64,000 bases of DNA from Plotosus lineatus (GCA_024760905.1 CM045734.1:38534564-38598563); one strand, 5' to 3'; numbered from the stretch's first letter, positions 1 through 14,700 are shown. Made by a program: numbers and translations. The notes: a model not told the origin generated them from the letters alone.

Positions 1-494
1 CATACATAAACAGAAAAAAACATTCAAATATTCATATACCTTTTAGTAGGAACAGTGTTGTTGATCACCCATTTTTGCCGGTGCATCGAAGTCTGGTGGT
101 AATTCTGTTTTGGTTCTCAGAACAGATTTGAGGTGTTCAGCAGTGACAGGTTGTTGGCGTAATTAGCATGCTTGGTGGGAAAGTGGTGGCTGATGTATTC
201 ATTTAAAACCGAAATGGTTTCTTGGCAAATAAGACATGTAGCCTTTGGCCGGACCTCAGTAAAAAAGTATTTAGGTGTCCATTCTTTACGAACCACCCAA
301 CACTCACTATTGACTTTAATTTTCTTTAAAATTGCTGCTGATAGGCTCTGTGCAGTAGAAGAGGGATAACCGGAAGTGGCTCGAGCGCCGAAAAATCAAC
401 TGACTGCCCCTAATGTGTCACTGGTGTTGAAATGCTGTCATTAAAAAGACCAACGGGATGCGGCCCATGGGCCGTAATTTGCCCACCCCTGGTG
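1..494 (-). mobile_element. hAT element end with BED-finger transposase fragment
   Basis: On the - strand, about 365-117 encodes a fragment including EWTPKYFFTEVRPKATCLIC and a later H-x4-H (HFPTKH), a BED-type zinc finger of hAT transposases. It ends at a TGA near 117. The outer edge at about 470-494 reads CAGGGGTGGGCAAATTACGG on the - strand, a typical hAT terminal repeat. The other end lies outside the window. The fragment is too short to be active. Confidence 0.6.
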
Positions 495-540
495 TAAATA
501 GTTTGAGGCCAAGTTTCTGATCTATGAGGCCAAATGTGTA

Positions 541-542
541 TT

Positions 543-614
<72 letters not shown>
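541..614. repeat. (CA)n microsatellite
   Basis: About 37 CA units, almost perfect. The long Val-Cys or Cys-Val reading frames across it are repeat artefacts. Confidence 0.98.
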
Positions 615-618
<4 letters not shown>

Positions 619-1144
619 AACCAATGGATAAGCTGGAAATGAAGGCATACCTTCCTATTATAACACAAACCCCCGAAAAGGTTTTAGGCTCAGACCTAAT
701 TCTGTCCTGAATTTTTCACTGTCTATAGCTGAAGTCAGCCATGATATGTGTTTGTTTTTCTCTCTGTCTCGTATATACAGTATTCGTCTCTATTTCATGC
801 TTTACTATACACAAGATAGAAGCTTCTTTCCTCTTTCCATTTTCACTGATACACTAACAGGTCCAAATCCAACCAATGGATAAGCTGGAAATGCCCCCAA
901 GAGGATTAAAACTTGGGATCGAGAGAAGACAGGTTCACGGATTCTGATCACGCGAAAGGGTGATTGGCTCAGACTTTGTTAAACATGGCCATGATGCAAG
1001 TTCACCTATGTTTTGCAAGTATTTTGAGTTATTTATTAAATTAGGACGTTGGATGCTGATCGAATAAGCTTGGTCTTTCACACATCAACAAACAAGAGGA
1101 ACTGGTGAGGCATAGAGAAGATGGATCCTTAGAGTAAACCCCTA

Positions 1145-1435
1145 AACAGTCCACCAGTCTGTTGCAGGGCCAAGACACGTTGGGGCAGTTTGGAAACACC
1201 AATTAGCCGAATTTGTATGCCCGTCGGAGGAAACTGGAATAACTAGAGGAAACCCACACAAGTACGGAGAGAACATGCAAACCTGTGGGTTATTGATTTG
1301 AAAGGTGGTGGTCCCAGCCCCAGTGCCGCCTCTGCTGGGCCCTGAAACAAGACCATTAACCCTTAACTGCTTCGGTGTATAAATTAGATAAAAATATAAG
1401 TTGCTTTGGATAAAAATGTCTGCCAAATGCCACAA
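1145..1435 (+). mobile_element. SINE-like / otophysan-type dispersed repeat
   Basis: Contains a segment resembling the common fish block with 'aggaaacccacacaag' and 'gagaacatgcaaacctg', and ends with a tail resembling 'ggataaaaatgtctgccaaatgcc', typical of fish tRNA-related repeats. Likely a composite of two old fragments. Confidence 0.45.
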
Positions 1436-1474
1436 AATGAAATTTTGTCTGAATAAATTTATTACAAATTTCTT

Positions 1475-1787
1475 TCAGCTTTTTCCCTTTTCTTGAGAGT
1501 TGCCACAGCGAATCATCTGATTCGTACAGGTTTTCATGTCAGATGCCCTTCCTGTCACAAAGCTTTTAGCAAGGGACAGAAACATGCTGACAGCTTTGCA
1601 GCTACTCTTTACAAAAGTCAGCAATGGTTCTTTTATAGACCTCTCACCATAGAGGGTGAGAGACATGGCCCGCCTTTGATAACCCAGTTAGCCGCACTGG
1701 GGGGGACAGTGACAACCCTGTGGGGACTCGAACCCCCATCCTTAGGATCAGCGATCCTGCACCCTATCCACTAGACCACCACTGCCC
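1475..1787 (-). mobile_element. tRNA-derived SINE (family A) copy 1
   Basis: On the - strand it begins with a tRNA-like head (GGGGCAGTGGTGGTCTAGTG as A-box region, GGGTTCGAGTCCCC as B box), then a body with 'ataacccagttagccgcac' and a tail near 'aaagctgaaagaaa'. The same unit recurs at seven further sites in this window. Confidence 0.8.
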
Positions 1788-2039
1788 CAATAAATTTATT
1801 ACAAATAAATGGTGTAAACACTACACCAGAATGCATCTGGATATATAATACACCAATTATTCACAATGTGGCATTTGAAACATGATTAACTGCTAACTCT
1901 TTCATGTAGTACACAATTAAACGGTGAAAAGATGAACATGTTCCCTGGTTTGTGGTAAAATTAGCATTTGTGTATTTGTGTAGGCCAATGCTCAACCTGA
2001 ACACAGTCAATCTGGCTGAATCATATCATCTCCCATTAT

Positions 2040-2316
2040 GACGCATAGTTCCTACGTAGGAAGCGAGACCTATTCTTTCGTACAACACATAGCGCGCCTA
2101 AATAGTGGACCAGGCAGCCATTTGGAATCGAGCCCGTGACAACTCACCGGTCGTTTTTTTTTTTTTTTGTGTGTGTGTGTTGCTCGACAGGATACGAGTG
2201 CGTTCAGCGGAGAGCGCTGTGTACTGTACTCTGGATTGGGTTCTCTCCTCTGTCCGAGGGTAGCATCTTGTCCTGAATTGTACATGTAAAAGCGGGATTT
2301 CTGGGCACTTTTGAAG
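2040..2316 (+). promoter_or_regulatory. Presumed SERINC5 promoter-proximal / 5' UTR region
   Basis: Sequence just upstream of the start codon has more CpG words (gcgcgcc, cgaga, gcggagagcgc) than the surrounding AT-rich DNA, plus a T15 run and a short (GT)n at 2155-2180. No clear TATA box or initiator could be assigned. The call rests mainly on position. Confidence 0.3.
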
Positions 2317-2343
2317 ATGTGTATCCCTTGCTGTTTGTCTCAG
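2317..2343 (+). CDS. serinc5: SERINC5 coding exon 1
   Basis: Nine codons (MCIPCCLSQ) followed by the donor CAG|gtgagt. The ATG at 2317 has A at -3. An upstream in-frame TTG at 2311 is not a plausible vertebrate start. Human SERINC5 also has a first coding exon of nine residues ending in Gln before LACCCG. It is joined to exon 2 across a 22-kb intron, so transcript evidence would be the proof. Confidence 0.8.
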
Positions 2344-3504
2344 GTGAGTAATCTTAACTGTTTAATCGTGGATATGATTCAGGACATGAGACCCATCTTT
2401 TATTTAAAACCAGTAGTGTTTACTTGCTGTTACTTCGCTGTGAGGGACATGGTTTTTGAGGTTTTTTTTTTGGACTGTTTACAAAAACTATTCCAACTGA
2501 TTTGTGTGGTTATTGTAATTAAAACACGAGGTCAACGTGTTATCAGTAACAGCAGACTTCGAAATATTTTTTGTCTGCCGACTCTTTTGTTCGTATGTTT
2601 AAAGGGAATGTAGTCGTTAGCTAACATGCTAACAAAAAGACAACGTGTGTGTGTGTTATGAACCTGTGTTTTTTTTTTGTTTGTTTTTTTTTACTTATTT
2701 TAACCTCTATTGTGTGAAGTTTTGTGTCTGTTGCTAAGTCACAGTTCCAGACATGACCATCACAATGATATTCTATATGTTTATATCCAGCTGTGACTGC
2801 TGTTGTCCCATATACACCGTCGTCTTTCTCATGCATAAACAACATCTGTTGTTTACTTGAGTGTTAAGGAGTAAGCGCTTATTTAATTCTCCCTAGTATA
2901 TCTCCCTGATACACAAACAAGTCCAAGTCCAACAAATGTAGTCTCACACACAAGGAGGAAACACAATTAGGCAGCATTTAAGGTAGATGTAGCTAATCTA
3001 TGGAAAAAGGAGAACAAAACATTTGTCAACATGATCCCTAAGACATTCTCAGTGTGCTAATTTCTGCCTGGAGTGGCCCACATTTCCTTGTAGCTCCCTT
3101 TTGTGTGTTGTGGGGTCTGCGGGTGGTCTTTTCATTTCCTTGTTAGGTCCATGAGGCTGCTTGTTTGCATAAGATTAGCTGTGGAGAACAGCGAGCTGGC
3201 AGACCTGGCTCATTAAAGCCTAAGCCTGTCAGGAGTCACTGGACCACAGATGCCAGGGACAAGTTTACACAGGGCATGATCTGATCACCCACACCTTTTG
3301 TGCCTATTCACCTGATGTCTCTGAGACTCTCTGCTCTGTAAGATCAGGGACAAGAGTCTAGTGGTGTCTCTCAGATTTATGACATGCTTTTTATAACTTA
3401 AAGCTCATGTGTACTGATTTATCTGGATCACTTGAATGCACATGTTTTAAAGTAACAAACAGCATAAATAAAAACAAATCTCTGACTGTGATAAGATATT
3501 TGTC

Positions 3505-3542
<38 letters not shown>

Positions 3543-6457
3543 ATGTGTGACTGCTAGTCATTTGGAAAAGACCACAGACATTAAGTCCTCAAAGAAGCAT
3601 ACAGACGCTCCCCAACTTAGGTTTTAGTTTGGTTCCAGACGGCCGAACGTAAAGTGGAAAAAAAACGTAAGTTGTTACTGTATGTTCCAGTGACGTATGA
3701 TGTTTATACTGTACTATACATCCATAAATACCATTACCGTATCTCATAAAACACCCCTAAATCAATTATTATAAATATAACATTGTAAAATAATATCAAA
3801 TATATAAATATCAGCATTAATTTCAAATAAATTAAATTCAAGCAAAATAATTTCAAATGGATAAATTTTAATCAAATTCACTCATCAAATATCAAATACA
3901 GTATCAAATATAACCTTTAAACATGCTCTGTGATGAGATCTTTCTGCTTGTATATGGTTCCGATGGTCAACGGATGGTCACTTTACCTGAAGCTGAGCCG
4001 AGTCACTTTACATGAAGCTTAAAACAGCCAATCAATGCTTATAATATGTAAGGCACTCCACCGAAAGTAGTTGCTTGTGCTTGAGACAAAGCGCGGGTTA
4101 TCCGGACTTCCGGTCTTTCAAGTGAGCAAGGGTGCCGATTGCACCGATCCGAGCAGATAGTTAATTTGGTCTTGGGAAAACCGAAAATTCCGGAATATGC
4201 TGGAAAGCTTGCACCCATGTTAGTAGGCTTACGCTTCTGACCAACCATATTTGCTTGTGGTTACAAAAGTTTGCAAAACAGTGTAAACACAAAGATCACA
4301 GAGACGACGTCTTGACACAAGGGAAACACGCAGTGAACTGGGAAGAAGCAGGGGCACGTTCAGTCTGTCATTTGTAAACAATGGACGCATGTCATTGTGT
4401 CATTACGTCAGCATACTACGTAGGTACGTCTCGTACTACAGAGAGCACGTTAAACTCAAAATTTGACAATTTAAAAAAAAAAAAAAAAAAAAAAAAAGCA
4501 AAACGAAAGAACGTAAGTCGGGGAGCGTCTGAATATTCCTGTATTTAGAAAACAACAGCCTGATGTTACTGTTCTTTTGACATTGGGCTGACTTGATGCT
4601 GCGATGATTTCTGCTTTGGTGGTGATAAGTGGTTTTTAGTGGTAGTTTTGTTTATGGTTCAGACAGTGTGATACAATCTGGGGGCAACTGAGAAATCTCA
4701 CGAGCGAGTAAAATCTCAGCCTGTTTTTTTAAATTAAATACTTAACAGTTTATTGATACAGATGCATAACACAGAATGTGGGCAGAGGTGGCCTGGGGGT
4801 ATAGGGCGCTAGATCGCTGATCCTAAGGTTGGGGGTTCGAGTCCCACTCTCCACAAGGTTGTCACTGTCTCCCCAGTGCAGCTAACTGGGTTATCAAAGG
4901 CAGGCCATGTGTCTCACTGTCTATGGTGAGAGGAATGTAAAAGAACCATTGCTGACTTTCGTAAAGAGTAGCTGCAAAGCCGTCAGCGTGTTTCTGCCCC
5001 TTGCTCAAGGGTTGTGTCAGGAAGGGCATCCGACGTAAAAACCTCTGCCAAATCAAACGTGCAAATCATTTGCTGTGGCGACCCCTGAGAAAAGGGAACC
5101 ACTGAAAGGAAATCTCTCACAGATACATAACACAGAATACTGGTACTGTATGAATGATTATCTGGAGTGAGAACATTCAGTCTACAAGCATCTTGTTTTG
5201 GATCTGTAACTAAAAATGATCGAATGGCATGAACACAACAGATAGTTTGGATATTATTTTATCAGGAATATTCTCAGTGGTTGATGAAAATCATGACGTA
5301 TTCCTCATTTGTAAAACTGATATAACAGATTGCAGGGGGTATGAAACATATTTCCTCTTCAAGAGTTTAAACATATACTAGTCCTTCTAAAAAAATTAGC
5401 ATATTGTGATGAAGTTCATTATTTTCTGTAATGTACTGATAAAAATTAAACTTTCATATATTTTAGATTCATTGCACACCAATTGAAATATTTCAGGTCT
5501 TTTATAATTTTAATACTGATGATTTTGGCATACAGCTCATGGAAATCAAAAATCCCTATCTCAAAAAATTAGCATATTTCATCCAACCAATTAAAAAGTG
5601 TTTTAATACAAAAAAGTCAACCTTCAAATAATTATGTTCAGTTATGCACTCAATACTTGGTTGGGAATCCATTTGCAGAAATGACTGCTTCAATGCGGCA
5701 TGGCATGGAGGCAATCAGCCTGTGGCACTGCTGAGGTGTTATGGAGGCCCAGGATGCTTTAATAATTTAATAATTATTAAAAGAAGCAGCACAATGGGGT
5801 AAAGGTTAGCGTGTCTGTCTCAAAACAAGAAGGCCCTAAGTTTGAACCCTGAGGGCATTTCTGTATGGAGTTTGCATGTTCTGTCAGTGTCTGTGTTGAA
5901 TTTTGCTTTGTACGGTGAGTTCATTTCACAGTCCAATAAGACTAATTGGATATTCTTTGCTGCCTGTAGGTCTGACAACAAGTGTAGTGGTAGTCTGGTA
6001 AGCTGTTCAGGGTGTACCTCACCTTTGTTCCAGGCTGACCCTTGTAAAGGACAAGTTGTAGGAGAAGTAGTTCAGAAAATTAAATGAAGTGAACCAAACC
6101 AGACATGTCAGGGAAGCTCTTCACCAAAAAAAAATCTTAAGGAGAAAAGAAGTATTTTATCATCAATACAGTCGGCCCCCTACCCACGATAGTAATTCGT
6201 TCCAGAGCCCTTTTCGTAAAGCGGTGATTTCGTAAGTAGTGGTCGCACCTTGCATGTTAAACGCCTAATTCGTTCCAAGGCTCCAGTCTTTGGACTGGAT
6301 AAACCACATAAACCCTTTAAAAATGATAAAGTGCACCAATTTTGTATGAAATATGTGTTAAAAGTAATTCTTTAAAAATAATTAAAATAAAAAAATTAGT
6401 TAGTAAACATTTTATTAACATATTTATTGATTAAACCATTATTAAACATTTTTTATG

Positions 6458-6514
<57 letters not shown>

Positions 6515-6519
6515 CTGTG

Positions 6520-6553
<34 letters not shown>

Positions 6554-6741
6554 CTGCGCGCGCTGTGGGCCACACCCGCAAGATGTGGAATTCAAAGTGC
6601 ATTCCCTGCTTGACAAACTCAACTTTAATTTTATTCCTTGAGGGATCGGAATTCCAGATAAGCTCAAATGCGCCTACATTTATTAAACATTTACTGAATT
6701 AAAACAACTTAAAAAACTAAAGTGAAAACTACAACGGTATT

Positions 6742-6781
<40 letters not shown>

Positions 6782-9700
6782 ACTGCGGGCCACGCCCACA
6801 AGACGTGAATTCAAAGCACATTTCCTGCTTGACAAACTCAACTTTAATTTGATTTCTGAAGGATCGGAATTCCAGATAAGCTCAAATGCGCCCACATTTA
6901 TTAAACATTTCCTGAATTAAAACAACTTAAAAACTAAACTAAAAACTGCAGCGTTATTCCTTCTCTCTCTTTCTTTCTCTCTGCATGTGCGCTGCGGGCC
7001 ATGCCCACAAGACGTGAATTCAAAGCGCACTCCCTGCTTGACAAACTCAACTTTAATTTGATTTCTTGAGGGATCGGAATTCCAAATAAGCTCAAATGCG
7101 CCCACATTTATTAAACATTTACTGAATTAAACAACTTAAAATAAACTAAACTAAAGAGTTAAGCTTCCTTCTGTCTCTATCTGGGAGGCCAGTGGGGTGG
7201 AATGTTGAGAGACAGCCAATGAGAGAGCAACTTGCGCGTCGTGTGAAATTTTGATTGGCGCGTTTTGAATTTTGAATTTCTTTTTGTAAGAGGGGGTTGT
7301 TTTCATACCACGGGGACGCAAACTTAGGAAAATGATCTTCGTAACCCAGGGATTTCGTACACAGGGGTCTTCGTAAGTAGGGGGCAGACTGTACTTAAAT
7401 GTTTATTGGTTTAAATGAGTGATTGATGGATTGATTGACTTTATTTGATTTCAACATTTTCAAATAATAGTCATACATATAGTGCAATATATCAGTCAAT
7501 AATAATTTATACCATACAATAGTTTATAATTTTGGGTTTCTTAGATGGCATAAAAAGCAAAAATTATTTGTACAAAGCTTACACCAATGTATTACTCATA
7601 AATAAAGTAAACTGATAAATTCTTTGCATTACTAATATAAAATGAGCTATTCAAGTATAGAACACCAAAACAATTATAAAGTATATAAAAAAAAGAAAAT
7701 ATGACTAGATACGAACAAGTATAGATAATATATTAAAGATTTGGTAACAACTAGTTATTATGAATGTAGAATAACAAATACAATAAGTAAATAAAAATAC
7801 CCTGGATAAGTGTACAGACGCTTCATGACTTACATTTTTAATTGGTTCCGGATGGCCGAAAGCAAGTTGAAAGTGAATGTAAGTTGTTACAGTGACGTAT
7901 GACGTGTGACATATGACGCTCATACTGTACTATATATCCATAAATACCATGACCCTATTTCATAAAACACCCCAATTATTATAAACATAACATTGTAAAA
8001 TAATATCAAATATATCAAATAATATCAACATTAATATCAAATAAGTCACTTATTTATACTGAGTCACTTTACATGAAGCTTAAAACAGCCAATCAACGCT
8101 TACAATATGTGAGGTGCTCAAAACCAAAAGTAGTGTACTTGCTGTGGGTTCTTTCAAGTGACAAGGGTGCCGTTGAACTCGTTTAGAACTCAGCTTGCAC
8201 TGATGTGAATCACCAGCAGAGCGGAGAGTTCTCTCTGGATTCGAGTTTTCATTGCCTAACTGAGTATGCATGGTACATAGTTAATTCATCTGTGTATGAG
8301 ACTTGCACCCAAGCTAGTAGGCCTAAGCTTCTGACCAACAATATTTGCTGAGGGTTACAAAAGTCCACAAAACAGTGTAAACACAAAGATCAGAGAGACG
8401 ACGTCTTAACACAAGGATAACACTATATATACACACATATATATATAATATAATATAAAACTGAATTGGAAAGAAGGAGTGGCACATTCAGTCTGTCATT
8501 TGTAAACAATGGACGCAGCGTCATTACGTCAGTGTACTACGTAGGTACGTCTAAACTCAAAATTTGACTTTTTTTTTTTTTTTTGGAAGAAAGAAACGTA
8601 AAATCGAAAAAACGGATGAACGTAAGTCAGGGAGCGTCTGTAGTTGAAATCAAAGATAGCCCATAAAGTTTGGTAAAACTTATTTCCAATGGGGTTCTTA
8701 CAATTACACAAAAAAAGTAACATTGGAAAAGAGCTTATTTACTACAACTACCTTCATGTCCTCCTTCACCACATCCATAAAACTTCTCTTTGGTCTTTCT
8801 CTAGGCCTTCTGCCTTGTAGTTCGAACCTCAGCATCCTACTACCAATATATTCACTATCCCTCCTCTGTACATGTCCAAACCATCTCAATCTAGCCTCTC
8901 TGACTTTGTCTCCAAAATGTCTTACATGTGCTGTCCCTCTGATGTACTCATTCCTGATCCTATCCATCCTCGTTACTCCCAAAGAGAACCTCAACATTTT
9001 CATCTCTGCTACCTCCAGCTCTGCCTATTGTCTTTTCCTCAGTGCCACTGTTTCTAAACCATACAACATTGCTGGCCTCAACACCATCTTGTACACTTTT
9101 CCTTTCATTCTTGCCGATACCCTCTTATCACACATCACACCGGACACTTTTCTACAACCATTTCAACCTGCGTGCACACGCTTCTTCACCTCTTTTCCAC
9201 ACTCTCCATTGCTCTGGATCGTTGAGCCTAAATACTTAAAATCCTCCACCTTCGTTGTCTCTGCTCCCTGTAACATCACCGTCTTTAATGAGGCTAACCT
9301 CCATTCCTCTCATTTCGAGGGCATACCTCCACCTCTCTAGATTTTCCTGCACTTGTTCTCTGTTCTCACTACAGATCACAATGTCATCCGCAAACATCAT
9401 AGTTCATTGGGAATCTTGTCTCACCGCATCTGTCAGCCTATCCATCACCATAGCAAACAAGAAGGGTCTCTAGGATAGTGAAGTGATCTAGGATAGAATA
9501 AAAACCATTATTCACCTCAAGGTTGGTGGATACTGCTAAATATATATTGCTGGATATTCACCTCACTTTCAGTGAATAATTATTTATATATTAAAATGAT
9601 GCTGAGTGCATGACTTCAGAATTGCTAATGGATATTATAGTAGTAGTAGCATCTTTGCTGCAGAGGTGTGAGAAAGCATTGTGAGAACTACACTCTGTTG

Positions 9701-11671
9701 TCAGCTTCCCGTGGCTTTCACACACTACCACTTCTCATGTAAGTGAGAGGCCAAGGACTGACTCTGCCGCTGAAGGAAAATCGTTTACTCCTTTACTGTC
9801 TCCCCCCCCCCCCCCCCCAATGTTCCCCATTTGCAATTGAAAAAGCCATTTCCTTCATCAGACAAACGATTGCAGACCAAACTCCATCCATCCATCAATG
9901 TCTTAACCCATTGATCTGAGCCTAAAGTTGGTTGATTAAGTGTTTGGTGTCACTATGGTCTCTGAAACAGAGCAAAAGTATGTGTGTGTGTTGTGAGTAA
10001 ACAGTGACATAATACATTTTGGCCGAGCTGTACCTCTTTCCCAGATAAAACGTTTGTGAAGTTTTTGTTTCAGTACTAGGTGAAATGTTTTCACGTTTTG
10101 GCAGTAAGAATAGTATACAATGACAGTAACTTCTTTCCAAGGGTTTGTGTAATGAGTGGCACCTTGTATTGAATGGCAACTAAGTGACTGTTTTGAAAGC
10201 CTGAAACGTTTTCTTCAAGTTGTTATTTTTAAGCAGGAAATGATGAATGAAAGCCATAATATAAGACATCTCAATACATGCAATATTGATACTGATATAA
10301 ATAAATGTTTAGTATATAATGCACAGGAATGGTGTGATCTAATTGGTCTGTTATCTCGAGATTAAAAAAACATTATCCTGAGTGGATAACACTTGGATCG
10401 AAACGCATACGATCATGGTTTGTAACGATCACTTGAAGCAGGTGGTGTTATTGCCGTCATTGGGTTTTAAAAATGTATAAATAAACCATAAATTCCTGTT
10501 TTAGTTTGTTTTTTCCTTGTTTTTCTGACCTAATTGATTGTAGTTTCAAAAAGTGTGCCATTCCAATGCAAGAGATCCAAATTCATTTTCTAGGTGTTTA
10601 TTTAGCCTTTAGGAGAAGAAAATCATACAATCGATCTCACTAAAGACCTTGTTCCAAGTAAGAACCTTGGACTCTGTCTGCCAGCTCTGCACTGGATTAT
10701 ATAGTGCCCATTGCTCTCGATGAGTGGTCCCTCTGACTCCGTTTCCAAGAAATGACAGAAATACATCATATATGTTATCTCTGATTCGTACAGAGCCCAC
10801 CTTCTTAACTACGGCTTTTTCCAAGAAATAACATCATATGCCAAGTTGACCTCGAAGGGTTAAACTTGATGCCCCTGTTGCTTAGAATGGACATTTTGTT
10901 ACCTTTTTAAATCCTTGTACAGAGTGGAACGACACATACAGTCGTCACGTAAATCTTCCAATAATTATTAACTAATACAGTAAATCATACACTTGCTCTT
11001 CAGTAGGTATAATCATTACAACTTATATTATATACAGTAGGCCCCCATTTTTTGTGATGGTTCGATTCCGGCCCTTCCCTCGGATCAAGCAAATCCACGA
11101 GTTATTGACACGGTTTTAAGACCCTATGTATGATATTACATGCGCTAAAATATGCTGCTTAAACACATTCTATAGAATGTCTTACTCAGTAATACAGTAA
11201 TGAGAGAGATTTCCATTTGGCTTTCCCCCTTTTTTTCAGGGGTCGCCACCGCGAATAATTTGCACGTTTTTATTTGGCTTAATACAGTAATAATGTCGTA
11301 ATGATCAAGTTAAAAACTTTTCAATTTTGCACTCTGATAATATTTATGAATGAATAAAGCGCTTAGGTCCTTACCATAAGCTAGAGAAGATTCAAGGTGT
11401 TTGAGTGACATCATAGGACTTAAATAATAATTAAAAACATAATTTAAAAGTGAATTCACAATTAAAGCAGTCACGTTGGTGACATGCGTCAAAGGAGGAA
11501 AAAAAGAGAGGTGTACACATCATCTGCAACCATTCAGCAGGAGGGAGAAACAAAGGCTCTCAGCCATTGGCTAAATTTGAATCACATGCCAGTCAGTTAC
11601 TTCTGGGGTTATTGCCAATCCGCAAGTATGCGAGGTTGTGAGCGCTGAACCGTGAATGGTCACGGGCCTAC

Positions 11672-11710
<39 letters not shown>

Positions 11711-14700
11711 ATATATATATATATATATATACACACACAGTCGGCAGTCGGCCCCCTACTTACGGAGACCCCTGTGTACAAAATCCCTGGGTTACGAACA
11801 TCATTTTCCTAAGTTTCCGTCCCCGGGATACGAATACAACCCCCTCTTATGAACAGAAATTCAAAATTCAAACGTGCCAATCAAAATTTCACACAACGTG
11901 CGAGTTGCTCTCATTGGCTGTCTCTCAACATCCCACCCCACTGGCCTCCCAGATACAGACAGAAGGAAGCTTAACTTTTTAGTTTTTAGTTTAGTTTTTA
12001 AGTTGTTTAATTCAGTAAATGTTTAATAAATGTGGGCGCATTTTATCTGGAATTCAGATCCCTCATGGAATCAAATTAAAGTTGAGTTTGTCAAGCAGGG
12101 AATGCGCTTTGAATTCCACGTCTTGTGGGCGTGGCCCGCAGCGCGCGAGAGAGAGGGAAAGACAGATGTGTGTGTTAATAAAAAATGTTTAATAATGGTT
12201 TAATTAATAAATGTTAATAAAATGGTTTAATATGTTCATAAAATGTTTAAATTGTTTAATTAATAATTTTCTTTTACTTTTAACACATTTTAAAGGGTTT
12301 ATGTGGTTTATCCAGTCCAAAGACTGGAGCCTTGGAACGAATTAGGTGTTTAACATGCAAGGTGCGACCCCTACTTACGAAATCCCCACTTTACGAAAAG
12401 GGCTCTGGAACGGATTAATTTCGTAGGTAGGGGGCCGACTGCATATATTATACAGACTCTCCCCAATTTATGTTTTTGTTCAGTTTCAGACGGCCTAACA
12501 CAAGTTGAAAAAAAAAACGTAAGTTGTCACTGTATGTTCCAGTGACGCATGACGCTAATACTGCACTGTACATCCATAAATACCATTACCGTATCTCATA
12601 AAACACCGCTAAATCAATTATTATAAACAACATTGTAAAATAATCATCATTTTCTGTAACCGCTTCATCCTAATTAGGGCACATATACTGTCTACTGCAA
12701 AATTATTTTGAGTTAACCCAAAGCCTCAATCTCTACTTGAAATCCGAAAGTTCCATCCTTAGCAGCTACAAAGCATCAGCACATACATCTGACTTGCTCA
12801 ATGCCTATTTTGTGCTAAAGGCCATAGTGGCCCTCACTATTAATATTTATCAACAATATCATGTTAATATTATTGACATATGTGCTGATAACAACCAGGT
12901 TTCACTCTGAAAGCGCTTATTTTTCTAAATGATATCCAGCATTTCCTGAGCTTGGCTCACTATCACACCTCCTTCCTGCTGAAAAACTTCCTTCAGTGCC
13001 TCAGACACTGCTGTGGGCATCTGCCTGGCATTAAAAAAAAAAAACACCAAACAAAGAAAAACAAAAAAGAACCTAAAAGCCAAAATCAAAACTATTTAAA
13101 TTTTTATGTGAGGTGCGCATCTGAGTGTGCACGCATGTGTATGTGTGTATTTATATTTTATTTACATGCTATGCATTATTCTTGAATGTTTAATTGTTAT
13201 TATAAGTATTTATAGCATTGAATATGTATTTATTGATATTATATACACATACACATGTACTGTACGTATACATCAGTCAGGGGGAGTTGATAATTCTTCG
13301 CGGAATTTGGCGGTTGCGGGGAGATCCTGGTCCCAATTAACTGCGGAAAGTGAGGGATCCCTGTATTCCTGATGAGTTTTCAAAGTTGTTTAAGTTTAGA
13401 AACCAATAGGGAGTCAATAAATTTCCTGTAGACTGCTGACTGTTTTACCTAACATCGGCTATTAAAAGCAGAACAGCCTTCAAATTTCAGCAATGGCAGG
13501 CTTCAATTATCGCAAGCGGAAATATTCAGGTCTTTCAACGTGAAGTGCAGGACATATTTATACATCAACATAAGCACAATAAATTGGTGGGCAGTGGTGG
13601 TCTCGTGGAGAGGGCGCAGGATCACTGATCCTAAGGTTGGAGGTTCGAGTCCCCACAGGGTTGTCACTGTCCCCCCCAGTGCGGCTAACTGGGTTATCAA
13701 AGGTGGGCCATGTCTCTCACTGTCTATGGTGAAAGGCATGTAAAAGAACTATTGCTGACATTCGTAAAGAGTAGGCTGCAAAGCCATCAGCGTGTTTCTG
13801 TCCCTTGCTAAAAAGGGTTGTGACAGGAAGGGCATCCGACGTAAAAACCTCTGCCAAATCAAACGTGCGAGTCAGATGATTTGCTGTGGCGACTCCCGAG
13901 TAAAAGGGAAAAAGCCGAAAGGAAGACAGACAGTATTAACGTACTAACTTGTAGCAGGTATGCTCACTAGTTAAATACAAATGTTTGCTGTGATATGTCA
14001 TGTGTTATGTGATCATTCTACAAATTTGTTCATAATTATTTCATAATTATTATACATGTATGATGACCCATAGGTCAATGCTACTTGAATCATGTGTGTT
14101 TATCTCCACTGAAATAAACTTTTTTAGTATTTTTTTTTTTACATTATTTAAGCTGTTTTGTTTAGTGTTAATCATTGTTTTGTAACATGCATAAACTTGT
14201 TTGCATGATTTTTTTACATCACATGCTGTACCCCTGTACCCTGCAAGGGGCCCTGCGGTTCCCTTGACCCCCAGATGAAATATTTAATTTCCTCTATTTC
14301 TAAACCCATTTCCTCTATTTTTTCTGAACCTCACTGGGATCCCTGTTCTACGAATAATTGTGAACTAATAAACAAAAATACTGCATTACATGAGCAGCTG
14401 TTTTGTCACACCACTACAGTTGGTCCCCTTCTTACAAAAACCCCTGAATACGAAAAATCCAGTATACGAAAAACATTTTCCTAAATTATTGTCCTCTTTA
14501 TACGAAACAACTACTTCTTACGAAACGCACCATTCAAACAATGCGCAAGTTGCTCTCTCATTGGCTGTCTCCCAACATTCCACCCCGCTGGCCTCCCACT
14601 GGCTAGGAGGGATGACGCAGCTCCCTCCCATTAGCTATCTCTCAACATCCCGCCCCGCTGGCCTCCCATTGGCTAGGAGGGTTGACGCTGTCGTTCCAAG

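Larger units (their letters stand above)
6169..7391. mobile_element. Tigger/pogo-like element, family 'cagtcggcccc' copy 1
   Basis: Ends cagtcggccccctac and gtagggggcagactg are inverted, flanked by TA on both sides (6167-6168, 7392-7393). Inside are (CA)n, (CT)n and a threefold tandem repeat. No intact transposase. Copy 4 of this family (47518-48396) carries a CENP-B/pogo type helix-turn-helix remnant, and this gives the superfamily. Confidence 0.8.

Noticed and set aside
410..648. Frames rich in Cys and Val, also at 6431, 11652, 14797 and 26877
   Set aside because: Produced by (CA)n or (GT)n runs.
8723..9340. 205-codon frame on the + strand
   Set aside because: It is the antisense shadow of the RTE LINE reading frame on the - strand.
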